Below are positions 23,961-33,342 of a stretch of DNA of 58,590 bases, piece by piece. Origin of the DNA: Pseudomonadota bacterium (GTDB taxonomy: Bacteria > Desulfobacterota > Binatia > Binatales > Binataceae); assembly GCA_021323675.1 (NCBI GenBank), contig JAJPKP010000052.1, positions 1-58,590 on the forward strand, given 5' to 3'. The translations under genes and the position numbers were made by a program. Every line of letters starts with the position of its first letter. Position 1 is the stretch's first letter. The notes beneath the pieces are model-generated. The model had not been told where the DNA came from. It saw only the letters and a list, made by a program, of their open reading frames with translations, and made no database searches.

Positions 23961-25469
23961 ATGAGCAATTTTGACTACTGGATCGATATGGTTTGGCGGC
24001 GGCGTGTGATTTTCGCCGAAACCGCCGCAGTGGTCCTGGGATTGGTCGTTTTGGGCACCTTTCTCTGGCCTCCGATATACGAATCGAACGCGGAAATCCT
24101 GGTTCAGGACAGTCGCGCGCAACTGTTGGTCTCGCCCGATATCCAGGGCAACAGCCCGGACAAGTCGGCGGTCGTGGTTAATCCGGTGAGCGAGGAGGAC
24201 CTCAACTCCGAACGCGAACTCATCACCAGCCTTTTTCTTGTCAAACAGGCAGTCAGCAACCTCGCGCCGCCCGAAGATGGAGGAGCCAGCGGCGCTATGA
24301 TCGACGCGCTTTCCGCGACGCTGGCGCTTCCTGCCGCGGGGTACCGCGCGATACACGGACTGCCCGCGCCTACGGAACTCGACAAATGGGCCATCAAGCT
24401 TTCGTCACATCTCAAGACCAACGTCATCAAGCGTTCGGACATCATCGAGGTCGATTTCACATCGCACGATGCACACTGGAGCCAGCAGTTCCTGTCGCGC
24501 TTGCTCAACCAGTACCTCGCCTTCCATGCGCGTATTTCGCACGACCCGGAGGCGGAGCGCTTTTTCAGCGAGCAAGCCGGCATTTTGGAACGGCGCCTAA
24601 GAACCTCCGAAGACAACCTGCGGCAGTTCCAGGTCCAGAACGGAATTACCGATATCGGCGATCAGACCCACTCGCTGATCGGGCGTGTCTCTCAGTTGAA
24701 ACTGCAGCGCGACCAGGATGGCGCGCAACTCGCGTCCACCCAGAACCAGGTCGCATTCCTCGAAGGGCTTCTGCGGCAGACCCCCGAGCATATCAACAAG
24801 GAGACCAAATCGGTTCAGAACATGGCGCTGCAACAATTGAAGCCTCAGGTGATGCAGATGAAGGCGGAGCGCGCCGAGTTGTTGAGCCGCTATCAGCCCA
24901 ACAGCCAGCGTATCCACGAGATCGATGCGAAGCTCGCGGCCGCCCAAAAGATTCTCGATGAAGAAAACCATCTCGAAGTGATGGAATCGAGCACCGATCT
25001 CAATCCAGTCTGGGTCACCATCCAAACGGACCTCGGCCAAGCCAAGGCCCAGGCGGCTTCTCTCGCCGCTGAACAGAACACCCTAGGCAGCGAGATCTCC
25101 CAGGGCGAACAGCAACTCGCGGGGATGGTCAATCTCGGCGTCGAGCTCGATCGCTATCAAAGAAAAGTCGACACCGACAAGGAAGCGTACATGGCCTATG
25201 TGCGCAAGGCCGAAGAGGCGCGGGCCGCTCAAGGCCTGAACGCCAGCAAAATTCTGAACGTAAGCATCGCGCAGGATCCAATGCTTCCGTCGGAACCGAA
25301 GTTTCCGATCGTGTGGCTGAACCTGATTGCCGGGACGATGCTGGCGCTCTCCGCCGGATTCGCCGCCGCGTATTGGGAAGAGACGCAGGACCCGCGCGTC
25401 TTCTCTCCGAAGGATGTAACGCAACTGACGGGACTTACGACCGTCGCCATCATCAACGATGAGGCCTGA
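23961..25469 (+). CDS. Polysaccharide chain-length/Wzc-type inner-membrane protein (no kinase domain)
   Basis: A 502-aa PCP-2-like protein. TM1 is at ~16-37 (VIFAETAAVVLGLVVLGTFLW) with a preceding basic RRR. A periplasmic domain with long coiled coil (~190-420, LRTSEDNLRQFQVQNG and repeated Q/E/A heptads) follows, and TM2 is near 450-470 (IVWLNLIAGTMLALSAGFAAAYW). The Pro-rich motif LPSEPKFP just before TM2 is typical of the GNVR/chain-length family. The cytosolic kinase domain is absent; a separate ATPase-like gene follows at 26803. It links the export pore to assembly and controls chain length. Confidence 0.92.
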   Translation: MSNFDYWIDMVWRRRVIFAETAAVVLGLVVLGTFLWPPIYESNAEILVQDSRAQLLVSPDIQGNSPDKSAVVVNPVSEEDLNSERELITSLFLVKQAVSNLAPPEDGGASGAMIDALSATLALPAAGYRAIHGLPAPTELDKWAIKLSSHLKTNVIKRSDIIEVDFTSHDAHWSQQFLSRLLNQYLAFHARISHDPEAERFFSEQAGILERRLRTSEDNLRQFQVQNGITDIGDQTHSLIGRVSQLKLQRDQDGAQLASTQNQVAFLEGLLRQTPEHINKETKSVQNMALQQLKPQVMQMKAERAELLSRYQPNSQRIHEIDAKLAAAQKILDEENHLEVMESSTDLNPVWVTIQTDLGQAKAQAASLAAEQNTLGSEISQGEQQLAGMVNLGVELDRYQRKVDTDKEAYMAYVRKAEEARAAQGLNASKILNVSIAQDPMLPSEPKFPIVWLNLIAGTMLALSAGFAAAYWEETQDPRVFSPKDVTQLTGLTTVAIINDEA

Positions 25470-25474
25470 CGAGA

Positions 25475-26800
25475 ATGTACTATCGGCATTTCAACCTTGA
25501 CGGTCCCCCGTTCCAGTTCACGCCGTCGCCATCGGTGCTCTACCCGAGCAAATCTCATCAGGAGGCGCTGGCCGCGCTCGAATGGGGCCTCCTGCATGAA
25601 CCAAGCGGATTGACCTTGCTGGTGGGCGAGCCGGGGACCGGCAAAACCACGCTGATCAGCGCAATCCTCGCGCGCAACTTCGAGCGCGCACGCATCGCTT
25701 ACATCGGCAATCCCCGGCTGAGCTTCGACGAAATAGTGGAAACGATCGCGCGGCAATTCGGGATCGCCTTCAAGTCTTCGCAGCGTCTGGCTCGGCTCGA
25801 TGCGATCGACGGATTTCTCGAAGCACATGCGCGCGACCGCGTCATGGTCATCGTCGATGAAGCGCAGGCCCTGCCGGATCATGTGGTTGATGAGTTGCGC
25901 CTTCTCTCGAACAGCGGGCCGCGCCGCCAATCCTCGCTCGGGTTTGTATTCGTGGGGCAGCCGGAGCTGCTGCGCCGGCTCGAATCGCCTGAGCTTCGAC
26001 AGCTCAATGAGCGCATCGGCGCCCGCTCAATACTCACTCCGCTTCGTCCGAACGAGATCTACGAGTACATCGAATTCCGGCTGCGGAACCAGGGAGGACG
26101 AAGCAAGGACATCTTTGCTCCCGCCGCTCTCAAACATATCGCGCGCCACTGCCGGGGGATCCCTCGGCGGATCAATGTTCTGTGCCACAACTCGATGCTG
26201 TTGGCTTTCTCTTCGGACTCCCGAAGGGTCGCGCTCGAACATGCGCAGGCCGCGGTCTGCGAGTACGAAAACCACTTCGCGGAGCCGGTCTCGTCTGCCC
26301 CAAGGTCTCGCGACGGTGGCGGCGCCTCGACTCGCACCTGGAAAATTGCCGCATTCGCCGCCGGCGTCGGAGCGGCATCGCTCCTGGCCGGATACTTCTG
26401 GTCAACCGCGTCTTCATACTCGCACAAGGTCGGTGAAACTCCCGCGCCGGTGGCGCAGGACGCCAGGCCGGCCACTCCGATCGAGCCGGCCGCCGCCGCA
26501 TCCGACTCCGCGCCTCCAAATCCTTCACCGAGGGCCGTGACAAGCGAGGCTGCGGGAGCGGATGCCGTCAAGAGCAAGGAGGTCGTTCGGGCGGTTGCTG
26601 AAATCGACCATCGCTTGCGCCAAATCCGGGTCCGAACCGGCGACACGGTCGCGGGCATCGCGCGGCGCTACATCCGCTCGTCCAACCAGATTGAAGCGCT
26701 GATCGCGGCCAATCCGCAGTTGGACGACATCAATCGAATCTATCCAGGCGACGTGATCTATCTGCCCGAAACCGCGCGGGCGAGTTCAAAGGAGCGCTGA
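25475..26800 (+). CDS. ExeA-like AAA ATPase with C-terminal LysM-like domain
   Basis: A 441-aa protein. The AAA domain (~1-260) starts MYYRHFNLDGPPFQFTPSP, the usual ExeA/GspA-family opening, with Walker A GEPGTGKTT (~51) and Walker B MVIVDEAQALP. A TM segment lies near 295-312 (IAAFAAGVGAASLLAGYFW), then an Ala/Pro-rich periplasmic linker and a LysM-like repeat (IRVRTGDTVAGIARRYIRSSNQIEALIAANP...IYPGDVIYLP). It would couple cytosolic ATP hydrolysis to peptidoglycan contact at the export site. Such ATPases are regular members of exosortase-type exopolysaccharide loci. Confidence 0.92.
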   Translation: MYYRHFNLDGPPFQFTPSPSVLYPSKSHQEALAALEWGLLHEPSGLTLLVGEPGTGKTTLISAILARNFERARIAYIGNPRLSFDEIVETIARQFGIAFKSSQRLARLDAIDGFLEAHARDRVMVIVDEAQALPDHVVDELRLLSNSGPRRQSSLGFVFVGQPELLRRLESPELRQLNERIGARSILTPLRPNEIYEYIEFRLRNQGGRSKDIFAPAALKHIARHCRGIPRRINVLCHNSMLLAFSSDSRRVALEHAQAAVCEYENHFAEPVSSAPRSRDGGGASTRTWKIAAFAAGVGAASLLAGYFWSTASSYSHKVGETPAPVAQDARPATPIEPAAAASDSAPPNPSPRAVTSEAAGADAVKSKEVVRAVAEIDHRLRQIRVRTGDTVAGIARRYIRSSNQIEALIAANPQLDDINRIYPGDVIYLPETARASSKER

Positions 26801-26802
26801 GG

Positions 26803-27576
26803 ATGGGCAAGTACCATCGCGCCTTGCGCCGCGAATTTGCGGACACGGCGGCTCCGCCGTCAAAGGTGATCTCCGCCGCGTACACGCGCGAGTTGCATGC
26901 TCCGGTCCACGCGCCCACTGACACCGCCCTGGTACCGCGAACTCCCGCGCCGGACGTGCCGGGGGCGATCGCGAAGACGGTCGCGCTGCGAGGCATCAGC
27001 GAACGGGTCGCCCCTCAGGCGGCCGTCGACCAGTCCGTACGCCTGCTGGTGAGCGGGTGCGCGCCAAATGAAGGGACCTCGACGATCTCCGCCGCATTGG
27101 CGATCGATTTGAGCCAGCGCCTCAACGTGCGCACGCTGATGGTGGACGCGAATTTGCGCAGTCCGACGCTTCACCGCGTGTTCGAAAATTCCAGCCGCAA
27201 GCGGCCCGCGCTCCTGCTGGCCGGGGCGCTCCAGGTGCAAACCACGCCGTGGCCGCAGCTCGATCTCGCCAGTTGCTGCTTCGACGGCGACGATCAACAG
27301 CGCGTGGACGCGATGAACGAGCTCGAGGACCTGATGTCCACGTATCCGGCTGCGATCGTGGATCTCGGCGTGGTGCGGCTCGATGCGCGCACGCTGCCGC
27401 TCGCGCGGGTCAACGATCCGGTGGTTCTGGTCGTCCGCTACGGCCATACGCAGCGCGCGGAGCTCACCACGACCGTGGCCGCGATGCGGGCGGCGAATCG
27501 GCACGTTGCGGGCGTGATTTTCAACGGCCTGGTCCACGCGCCCGACTATTTCAGAGGGAGATTGTTCAAAGCATGA
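26803..27576 (+). CDS. CpsD/BY-kinase-like protein with degenerate nucleotide site
   Basis: A 257-aa product aligning with the cytosolic tyrosine autokinase that normally partners Wzc-type proteins. The P-loop reads SGCAPNEGTSTISAALA: the invariant Lys of EGKS is replaced by Thr. The Walker A' stretch is LMVDANLRSPTLHRVF, with Asn where VDxD is expected. No Tyr cluster is present at the C-terminus (DYFRGRLFKA). It is therefore probably not an active kinase but may still bind the Wzc-like protein as a structural co-polymerase subunit. ATGA overlap couples it to the next gene. Confidence 0.85.
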   Translation: MGKYHRALRREFADTAAPPSKVISAAYTRELHAPVHAPTDTALVPRTPAPDVPGAIAKTVALRGISERVAPQAAVDQSVRLLVSGCAPNEGTSTISAALAIDLSQRLNVRTLMVDANLRSPTLHRVFENSSRKRPALLLAGALQVQTTPWPQLDLASCCFDGDDQQRVDAMNELEDLMSTYPAAIVDLGVVRLDARTLPLARVNDPVVLVVRYGHTQRAELTTTVAAMRAANRHVAGVIFNGLVHAPDYFRGRLFKA

Positions 27577-28682
27577 ACGGACTCGATGGAGAAATGCACG
27601 CGACGCCGATCGCCGACACGCGGGCCGCGGCCGCTGCCGGCTTGCGCAAGCTGCGAGCGGTTGGAGTGGTTGGACTTGGGTATTGGGGTCCCAATCACAT
27701 TCGCAATCTCTGCAACCTTCAGTGCGCTGACGAGATTTTCGCCTGCGATCTGGACGACCGGCGCCGCGAACATATCCGCAAACTCTATCCCGGAGTCGCC
27801 GCGCTCGCCGAGTTCAGCAAGCTTCTGGACAACCGCGCGGTCGAGGCAGTGATCGTCGCGACTCCCGTCAGCTCGCATTTTCCGATGGCGCAGGCCGCCT
27901 TGCGCGCGGGCAAATCGGTCCTGGTCGAGAAACCGCTCGCCATGTCGCGCGCCGAGGCCCTGGAACTGATCCGCCTTGCGCGCGAGAACCGCTGCGTGCT
28001 GATGGTCGGCCACACGTTCGAGTACAGCGCTCCGGTGCGGAAGATCAAGCAACTGCTCGACAGCGGCGCGCTCGGAGACGTCTTCTACATCAGTTCAACG
28101 CGCGCCAACCTGGGGCTGTTTCAACGCGACGTAAACGTCGCGTGGGACCTCGCCACCCACGACATATCGATCATCACGATGCTGATGGGCCGTGCGCCGG
28201 CCGCTGTGAGCTGCCAGGGCCAGAGTCATTACCGCGATCGCACCGAAGACGTCGCGCTGCTGACGCTCGACTTCGGCAACAGTGTGGTCGCCTTCATTCA
28301 CGTAAGCTGGCTGGACCCGAACAAGATCCGCCGCACCACCATCGTCGGCTCGCGCCAGATGCTGGTGTACGACGACACGGCCGCGCAGGAGAAGATCAGA
28401 ATCTATGACAAGGGCGTGACGGTTCATCCCTACTACGACACTTACGGGGAGTTTCAGCTCTCCTACCGGTACGGCGACATTCACGTGCCGCGCATCGAGG
28501 AACCCGAGCCGCTCAAAGTGGAGTGCGAACACTTCATCGATTGCGTGCGTGGCGGCTTCGTCCCGATGACCGACGGATTGAGCGGACTGCGCGTGGTGAG
28601 CGTGCTCGAAGCGGCCAACGAATCTCTGCGCAACGGCGGCCTTGCGGTCCCGGTCGCGTTCAGTGGGGGAGCCGATGCCTGA
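27573..28682 (+). CDS. Gfo/Idh/MocA oxidoreductase (WbpB-like)
   Basis: A 369-aa NAD-dependent sugar oxidoreductase. Rossmann motif VGVVGLGYWGPNHIRNL (~34-50), VIVATPVSSHFPMA, and the family signature VLVEKPLAMSRAEA with the catalytic Lys in EKP. VGHTFEYSAPV and WDLATHDISI carry the conserved His. With the acetyltransferase and aminotransferase that follow it matches the WbpB-WbpD-WbpE set that builds UDP-2,3-diacetamido hexuronic acids. That pathway assignment is inference from gene order and families. The ATG overlaps the previous stop (ATGA). Confidence 0.9.
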   Translation: MNGLDGEMHATPIADTRAAAAAGLRKLRAVGVVGLGYWGPNHIRNLCNLQCADEIFACDLDDRRREHIRKLYPGVAALAEFSKLLDNRAVEAVIVATPVSSHFPMAQAALRAGKSVLVEKPLAMSRAEALELIRLARENRCVLMVGHTFEYSAPVRKIKQLLDSGALGDVFYISSTRANLGLFQRDVNVAWDLATHDISIITMLMGRAPAAVSCQGQSHYRDRTEDVALLTLDFGNSVVAFIHVSWLDPNKIRRTTIVGSRQMLVYDDTAAQEKIRIYDKGVTVHPYYDTYGEFQLSYRYGDIHVPRIEEPEPLKVECEHFIDCVRGGFVPMTDGLSGLRVVSVLEAANESLRNGGLAVPVAFSGGADA

Positions 28683-29211
28683 CGTCCGCCGCCCGCCGAA
28701 CGCCGCCGTTTCCGAAGATGTGCGCCTTGGCGAACGCGTTCGACTGAGTTCGTTCGTCAACCTGTACGGATGCGAGATCGGCGACGATACGCGGCTGGGC
28801 GCGTTCGTAGAGGTGCAGCGCGACGCGCGTATCGGGCGCCGGTGCAAAATTTCGAGCCACAGCTTCATCTGCTCAGGCGTCGTAATCGAAGACGAGGTGT
28901 TCGTGGGCCACGGCGTTGTCTTCATCAACGATCGCCATCCCCGCGCCACAACCGATCAGGGCGCGATGCAAACCGAGCGGGACTGGAAACTGGAACCGAC
29001 GGTGATAAGGCGCAGGGCCTCGATCGGAAGCGGAGCGATAGTCATGTGCGGCGTCGAGGTCGGCGAAGGCGCGATGATCGGCGCGGGCGCGCTGGTAACC
29101 CGCGACGTGCCTTCCTTCACGGTCGTCGCCGGCAGCCCCGCTCGCATACTGCGAACACTTCCACAGAATGAATCCGAGAAGGCTACTCCCGATGAAAATC
29201 AAGTTCGTTGA
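28675..29211 (+). CDS. Left-handed beta-helix N-acetyltransferase (WbpD-like)
   Basis: A 178-aa hexapeptide-repeat acyltransferase: imperfect [LIV]-G-x4 coils run through residues ~15-150 (VRLGERVRLSS, CEIGDDTRLGA, ASIGSGAIVMCGVEVGEGAMIGAGALVTRDVP), with the catalytic His region VFVGHGVVFINDRHPR. The end VAGSPARILR is typical of the family. It is expected to acetylate the 3-amino sugar made by the following aminotransferase. It overlaps the preceding gene by 8 bases and the next by 20, consistent with tight coupling. Confidence 0.9.
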   Translation: MPDVRRPPNAAVSEDVRLGERVRLSSFVNLYGCEIGDDTRLGAFVEVQRDARIGRRCKISSHSFICSGVVIEDEVFVGHGVVFINDRHPRATTDQGAMQTERDWKLEPTVIRRRASIGSGAIVMCGVEVGEGAMIGAGALVTRDVPSFTVVAGSPARILRTLPQNESEKATPDENQVR

Positions 29212-30397
29212 TTTGCTCGCTCAGAATGAAGAGATCCGCGACCGCATCGAGCGCGAACTCGCCGAACTTCATCGCCACACCGCATACGTCGGCGGCGAGT
29301 CCGTGGAAAGCTTCGAGCGCGAATTCGCGAAATTCCTGGGCGTGGATCATGCGATCGGCGTCGGCAGCGGGACGGACGCCCTGCGCCTGGCGCTTCTCGC
29401 GCTGGGGATCGGCCCGGGAGACGAAGTGATAACGACGCCGATGAGCTTCATCGCGACGACCGCCGCGGTGCTGCAAACCGGCGCCACTCCGGCGTTCGTC
29501 GATGTCAATCCGGACACCGGGAACATCGACGCCGAGGCCGTCAGGCGGTACCTGCGCGGCGGCGATTTCCGCGCGCCCAACGGCCCCAAGGCAATTCTGC
29601 CGGTGCACTTGTACGGACTGCCTGCCCCGATGAACGAACTGAGCGAAATCGCGAACTCGTTCCATCTGGACCTGATCGAGGATGCGTGCCAGGCGCACGG
29701 GGCGCGCGTGATGACGCGCGACGGATGGCGAAGCGCGGGAAGCTTCGGTGCGGCGGCGTGCTTCAGCTTCTATCCTGGAAAGAACCTTGGAGCATGGGGA
29801 GAAGCGGGCGCTGTAGTCACCGGCGACGGTGAGTTGGCCGCGGCCGTCAGGGCGCTGCGCGATCACGGAAGAATCTCGCACTACGCTCACGATCGCATCG
29901 GGTACAATGCGCGGCTCGACGCGCTTCAGGCGGCCGTTCTGCGCGCCAAGCTGGAACATCTCGGCGGCTGGAACGCGCGCCGAAGGCGGATAGCCGCAAC
30001 CTATCGCGACCTGTTGCGCGACAGCGGCCTTCTCCTCCCTCTCGAACTGCCCGGTGTCGAGTCCGTTTATCATCTGTTCGTTGTAAGGAGTCCGGACCGC
30101 GATCAGATCCGGCAGGCGCTGCTGAACGATGGGATCGAGTGCGGAATCCACTACCCGGTACCGATTCATCTTCAACCCGCATGCGGCGCTCTCGGTTACA
30201 AGCCTGGCGACTTTCCGGTGAGCGAAAGTTTCGCCGATACGGTCCTGTCACTGCCGATGCATCCGCATCTGAAAGATTCCGACCTCGAGCGGATTGCCGG
30301 AGTAGTTCGGAGCGCAATGAGATCGAACCACACATCGCTCGCCGGCGGACTTCGTCCAGAAACCTCCGTGGCTCCCCCGCTTGCCAACGGAAACTGA
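29192..30397 (+). CDS. DegT/DnrJ/EryC1 sugar aminotransferase (WbpE-like)
   Basis: A 401-aa PLP-dependent aminotransferase acting on a keto-sugar nucleotide. Motifs: VGSGTDALRLALLALGIGPGDEVITTPMSFIATTAAV (~55-92), DLIEDACQAHGA (PLP-contacting Asp), FSFYPGKNLGAWGEAGAV with the Schiff-base Lys, and YNARLDALQAAVLRAKL. I chose the ATG at 29192 with GAAGG upstream; an in-frame ATG at 29168 lies deep in the previous gene. The C-terminal ~25 residues are an unconserved extension. Confidence 0.93.
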   Translation: MKIKFVDLLAQNEEIRDRIERELAELHRHTAYVGGESVESFEREFAKFLGVDHAIGVGSGTDALRLALLALGIGPGDEVITTPMSFIATTAAVLQTGATPAFVDVNPDTGNIDAEAVRRYLRGGDFRAPNGPKAILPVHLYGLPAPMNELSEIANSFHLDLIEDACQAHGARVMTRDGWRSAGSFGAAACFSFYPGKNLGAWGEAGAVVTGDGELAAAVRALRDHGRISHYAHDRIGYNARLDALQAAVLRAKLEHLGGWNARRRRIAATYRDLLRDSGLLLPLELPGVESVYHLFVVRSPDRDQIRQALLNDGIECGIHYPVPIHLQPACGALGYKPGDFPVSESFADTVLSLPMHPHLKDSDLERIAGVVRSAMRSNHTSLAGGLRPETSVAPPLANGN

Positions 30398-30400
30398 CGT

Positions 30401-31828
30401 ATGTTCGCCGGCGAGCTTCGCAAACAAAAGGTACTGTTCGCGATCAGCGATACGATCGCGCTGTTCCTTGCCTTCGCCACCGCCCTCTCGCTCCACGACC
30501 CGGCCGGCGGGATGCATGCGCGTCTGTTCGCTGCCGGTCCGGCGGTGATGCTAACGGCATTTCTCGCGCTCGCCGGGCTATGGCTGGCGGTGTTCAGGGC
30601 GTGCGACGCGTACGACATTCGAAGCGGAGGACTCAAGGAAATTCTCCGCATCTCGAAGGCCTGCGCGATCGCATCGCTGTTGACCCTGGCGGCCGATTTC
30701 CTGATTCATGTCGATCTGTCCCGCATAACCGTCGTCACCGCGTTTCTCCTGAGCATTCCCGCCGTGACCGCGATGCGCATGTTCACGCGCGAGTGCATTC
30801 GGCGCTTTTACCTCGGTCCGCATATTCGCACGCCTCTTGTGGTAGTCGGCTTCAATCCTGTCGCTCAGTACCTGTGCGATCAGATTCGCGATCAACTGAC
30901 CCAGTACGAGCTGGTGGGATTCGTCGATGATGACGCGCCGGGACGGCAGTTCCGCGGACTTCCCGTGATCGGCAACCTCAACCAGCTTCCCATTCTTGCG
31001 GCTACCTATCCCGGACTCGAGGCGGCAATCGCGATCCCCGATGCCCCTCTGCATGTCCAGGAGAGAGTGGCTCGTTGCTGCGAGGAGAATCGCGTCCGCT
31101 GGTGGATTGTGCCATGGCTGCTGCGCTCGCCGGGCGGCAACCTTCGAGTGGAAATTCTGGGCGTGGTACCGCTGGTCGGACCGCGAGGCTCCAACCTGGA
31201 GGGACTGAACTTCGCCATCAAGAGAGCATTCGATTTGGCCGCCGCGTCGCTTCTCCTGCTTTTCATCTCGCCGGTGCTTGCGCTGACCGCGCTGGCGGTC
31301 CGGCTGTTCGATGGAAGTCCAATCCTGTTTCGGCAGACGCGAGTGGGAATACGCGGAAAGCATTTCCAGATGCTGAAATTTCGCACGATGCGCGCCGATA
31401 CCGACGACTCCCCGCATCGACGGTACGTCCGAAAATGGATTCAGGAAGCCGGGGAGGATGGGGAAAGGGGGTCTTCGTTTCACAAACTGACCGACGACCC
31501 CCGCATCACGCGCGCGGGACGAATCCTGCGCCGCTTCAGCCTGGACGAATTGCCGCAGCTCATCAACGTCGTCCGGGGCGAGATGAGCCTGATAGGGCCT
31601 CGACCGGCGCTCCCGTATGAAACCGAGCTGTATAAATCGTGGCACCATCGCAGGCTCGAAGCGGTTCCCGGCATCACCGGACTCTGGCAGATCAGCGGCC
31701 GTAACCATCTCTCATTCGAAGAGATGGTCCGTCTTGACGTTCAATACCTGGAAAACTGGTCATTCGCTTCCGATCTGAGAATTCTCGCCCGGACGCTGCC
31801 GGCGCTGCTGCGCGGAGAAGGCGTTTGA
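30401..31828 (+). CDS. Undecaprenyl-phosphate sugar phosphotransferase (WbaP/WcaJ family)
   Basis: A 475-aa polyprenol phosphate hexose-1-P transferase that starts the repeat unit. The N-terminal half has about four TM segments, a CoA-binding-like Rossmann piece (PLVVVGFNPVAQYLCDQI) and a re-entrant or fifth membrane helix (RAFDLAAASLLLLFISPVLALTALAVRL, ~273-300). The catalytic domain contains PILFRQTRVGIRGKHFQMLKFRTM, LRRFSLDELPQLINVVRGEMSLIGPRP and PGITGLWQISGRN. All catalytic Asp/Glu motifs are intact. It is the only initiating transferase in the operon. Confidence 0.94.
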   Translation: MFAGELRKQKVLFAISDTIALFLAFATALSLHDPAGGMHARLFAAGPAVMLTAFLALAGLWLAVFRACDAYDIRSGGLKEILRISKACAIASLLTLAADFLIHVDLSRITVVTAFLLSIPAVTAMRMFTRECIRRFYLGPHIRTPLVVVGFNPVAQYLCDQIRDQLTQYELVGFVDDDAPGRQFRGLPVIGNLNQLPILAATYPGLEAAIAIPDAPLHVQERVARCCEENRVRWWIVPWLLRSPGGNLRVEILGVVPLVGPRGSNLEGLNFAIKRAFDLAAASLLLLFISPVLALTALAVRLFDGSPILFRQTRVGIRGKHFQMLKFRTMRADTDDSPHRRYVRKWIQEAGEDGERGSSFHKLTDDPRITRAGRILRRFSLDELPQLINVVRGEMSLIGPRPALPYETELYKSWHHRRLEAVPGITGLWQISGRNHLSFEEMVRLDVQYLENWSFASDLRILARTLPALLRGEGV

Positions 31829-33342
31829 ACCCGCAGCAATCTTCATCCCCAACTCCGTCGCGATCCGACTCGGCGGTTCGCGGGCTCTGGACCGTGTTCG
31901 CGCGAAGCGTACGCGACAATGCGATCGCCGAGGTGACCGTTCAGATCCTGCGCTTCGGCGGCCTCATCGTGCTGGCTCGCTGCCTGACACCGGGCGACTT
32001 CGGGCTTTTCAGAATTTTGCTGGTCGCCGCGGCACTGGCGATGCTGGTGAACGAATCCGGAATTCCCGACGCGCTCGTTCAGCGGCAACTCCTGACTTCC
32101 GACCATACGTGTACGGCGTGGTTCCTCAGTTGCGCCCTGGCGACGGCATCCTCCGCGGCCCTGTTCTTCGCTGCTCCGGCGATCGCCTCGATCATGAAGA
32201 TGCCGAGACTCGACACCGCGCTCCGCCTGCTATGCGCTCCCATCTTTCTCGAGGGCACCGCGGTAACTGCCAACGCGTTGTTGCGCAGAGGTTTTCGCTT
32301 TGGAGTCCTGGCGGTGGCGGACGTCGCGGCCGAAGCCGGATTCCTGGCAGTCGCGCTTGGCGTGCTGTGGGAAGGCCATCCCCGGCTCAGCCTTATTGCG
32401 GGCTTGTCGGCCCGGTTCACCTTTCACGCGGGTACGATCTGGATCGCGCATCCTTTTTTTCCGGACAGGCTTCCGCGGATGGACGCTGCACGCGACCTGG
32501 CGCGGTTCTCGTCCGCCGTGGCCGGTTCACGACTGATCTACACCCTTTCGTCCAACGCCGACTTTCTGCTTGTCGGCCGTCTGCTCGGCAGCGCCGCGCT
32601 CGGCTACTACTCGATGGCCTGGGATCTCCTTCGCTTCATTCCAGACCGTCTTTACCGGGTGGCGGGACGGGTCACACTTCCGGCGTTCTGCCGCCTGCAG
32701 GACGACACTTTGCATCTGCAGAAGGCCTATCGGAACTTCTTTGGCTACCTGTGCAGGATCGTCGTGCCGGTCGTGGGATGCGCGGCGATAGCGGCGCCGG
32801 AATTGATCGGATTCCTGTACGGATCGAAGTGGATTCCGGTTGCAACGCCTCTGCGGCTTCTTGCACCGGGATTGATCCTGATGGGCCTGCGCTGCGGAAT
32901 CGGATCGGTTTACTACGCAAAAGACCGCCCCTCATTCGACATATATTTGCACAGCGCTCGGCTCGTCCTGATCGTGATCGTGGTCGCGTCGGCCGCGCAG
33001 TTTGGATTGAACGCGGTCAGCATCGGGATGAGTGCGGTCGAGGGCACAGTCAGTATCGCCGGCCAATGGATGGCCTGCGCGTTGCTGGGACTCGGTATCG
33101 TCGATCTTGTGCAGGACTCGGTCCCGGGTGTCACGCTGGCATTGTTGTGTGCGCTGTCCACCATTCCTGGAAAGCTGATTCCCGCGGCTTTGACCATGAA
33201 CCGGGCTTCCGCTCTGGCGTTGATCGCTGTTCCTGCGGCACTGGTCTTCATCTGGCGAGAAGCGGGCAACGCGACGGATATCGTTCGCAAGGCTTTCGCG
33301 CCGATTGCGACCCAGACTGATTTTTCGGAGGAGCGCGCGTGA
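31825..33342 (+). CDS. Polysaccharide flippase (Wzx/MOP superfamily)
   Basis: A 505-aa multi-pass membrane protein with about 12 or more hydrophobic segments (for example ILRFGGLIVLARCLTPGDFGLFRILLVAAALAML near the start). It includes the MOP pattern LGYYSMAWDLLRFIPDRLYRVAGRVTLPAF. It would flip the lipid-linked repeat unit across the inner membrane. The start is TTG at 31825, overlapping the preceding stop (TTGA), with GGAGAAGG just upstream; no ATG fits as well. No separate Wzy polymerase gene is found next to it. Confidence 0.88.
   Translation: MNPQQSSSPTPSRSDSAVRGLWTVFARSVRDNAIAEVTVQILRFGGLIVLARCLTPGDFGLFRILLVAAALAMLVNESGIPDALVQRQLLTSDHTCTAWFLSCALATASSAALFFAAPAIASIMKMPRLDTALRLLCAPIFLEGTAVTANALLRRGFRFGVLAVADVAAEAGFLAVALGVLWEGHPRLSLIAGLSARFTFHAGTIWIAHPFFPDRLPRMDAARDLARFSSAVAGSRLIYTLSSNADFLLVGRLLGSAALGYYSMAWDLLRFIPDRLYRVAGRVTLPAFCRLQDDTLHLQKAYRNFFGYLCRIVVPVVGCAAIAAPELIGFLYGSKWIPVATPLRLLAPGLILMGLRCGIGSVYYAKDRPSFDIYLHSARLVLIVIVVASAAQFGLNAVSIGMSAVEGTVSIAGQWMACALLGLGIVDLVQDSVPGVTLALLCALSTIPGKLIPAALTMNRASALALIAVPAALVFIWREAGNATDIVRKAFAPIATQTDFSEERA

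Noticed and set aside
30578..31708. 376-codon antisense frame over the sugar phosphotransferase
   Set aside because: Shadow frame; no motif, and the sense gene has all family motifs.
32109..33320. 403-codon alternative frame inside the flippase gene
   Set aside because: Hydrophilic Arg/Ser-rich translation typical of a +1 shadow of a membrane protein gene.
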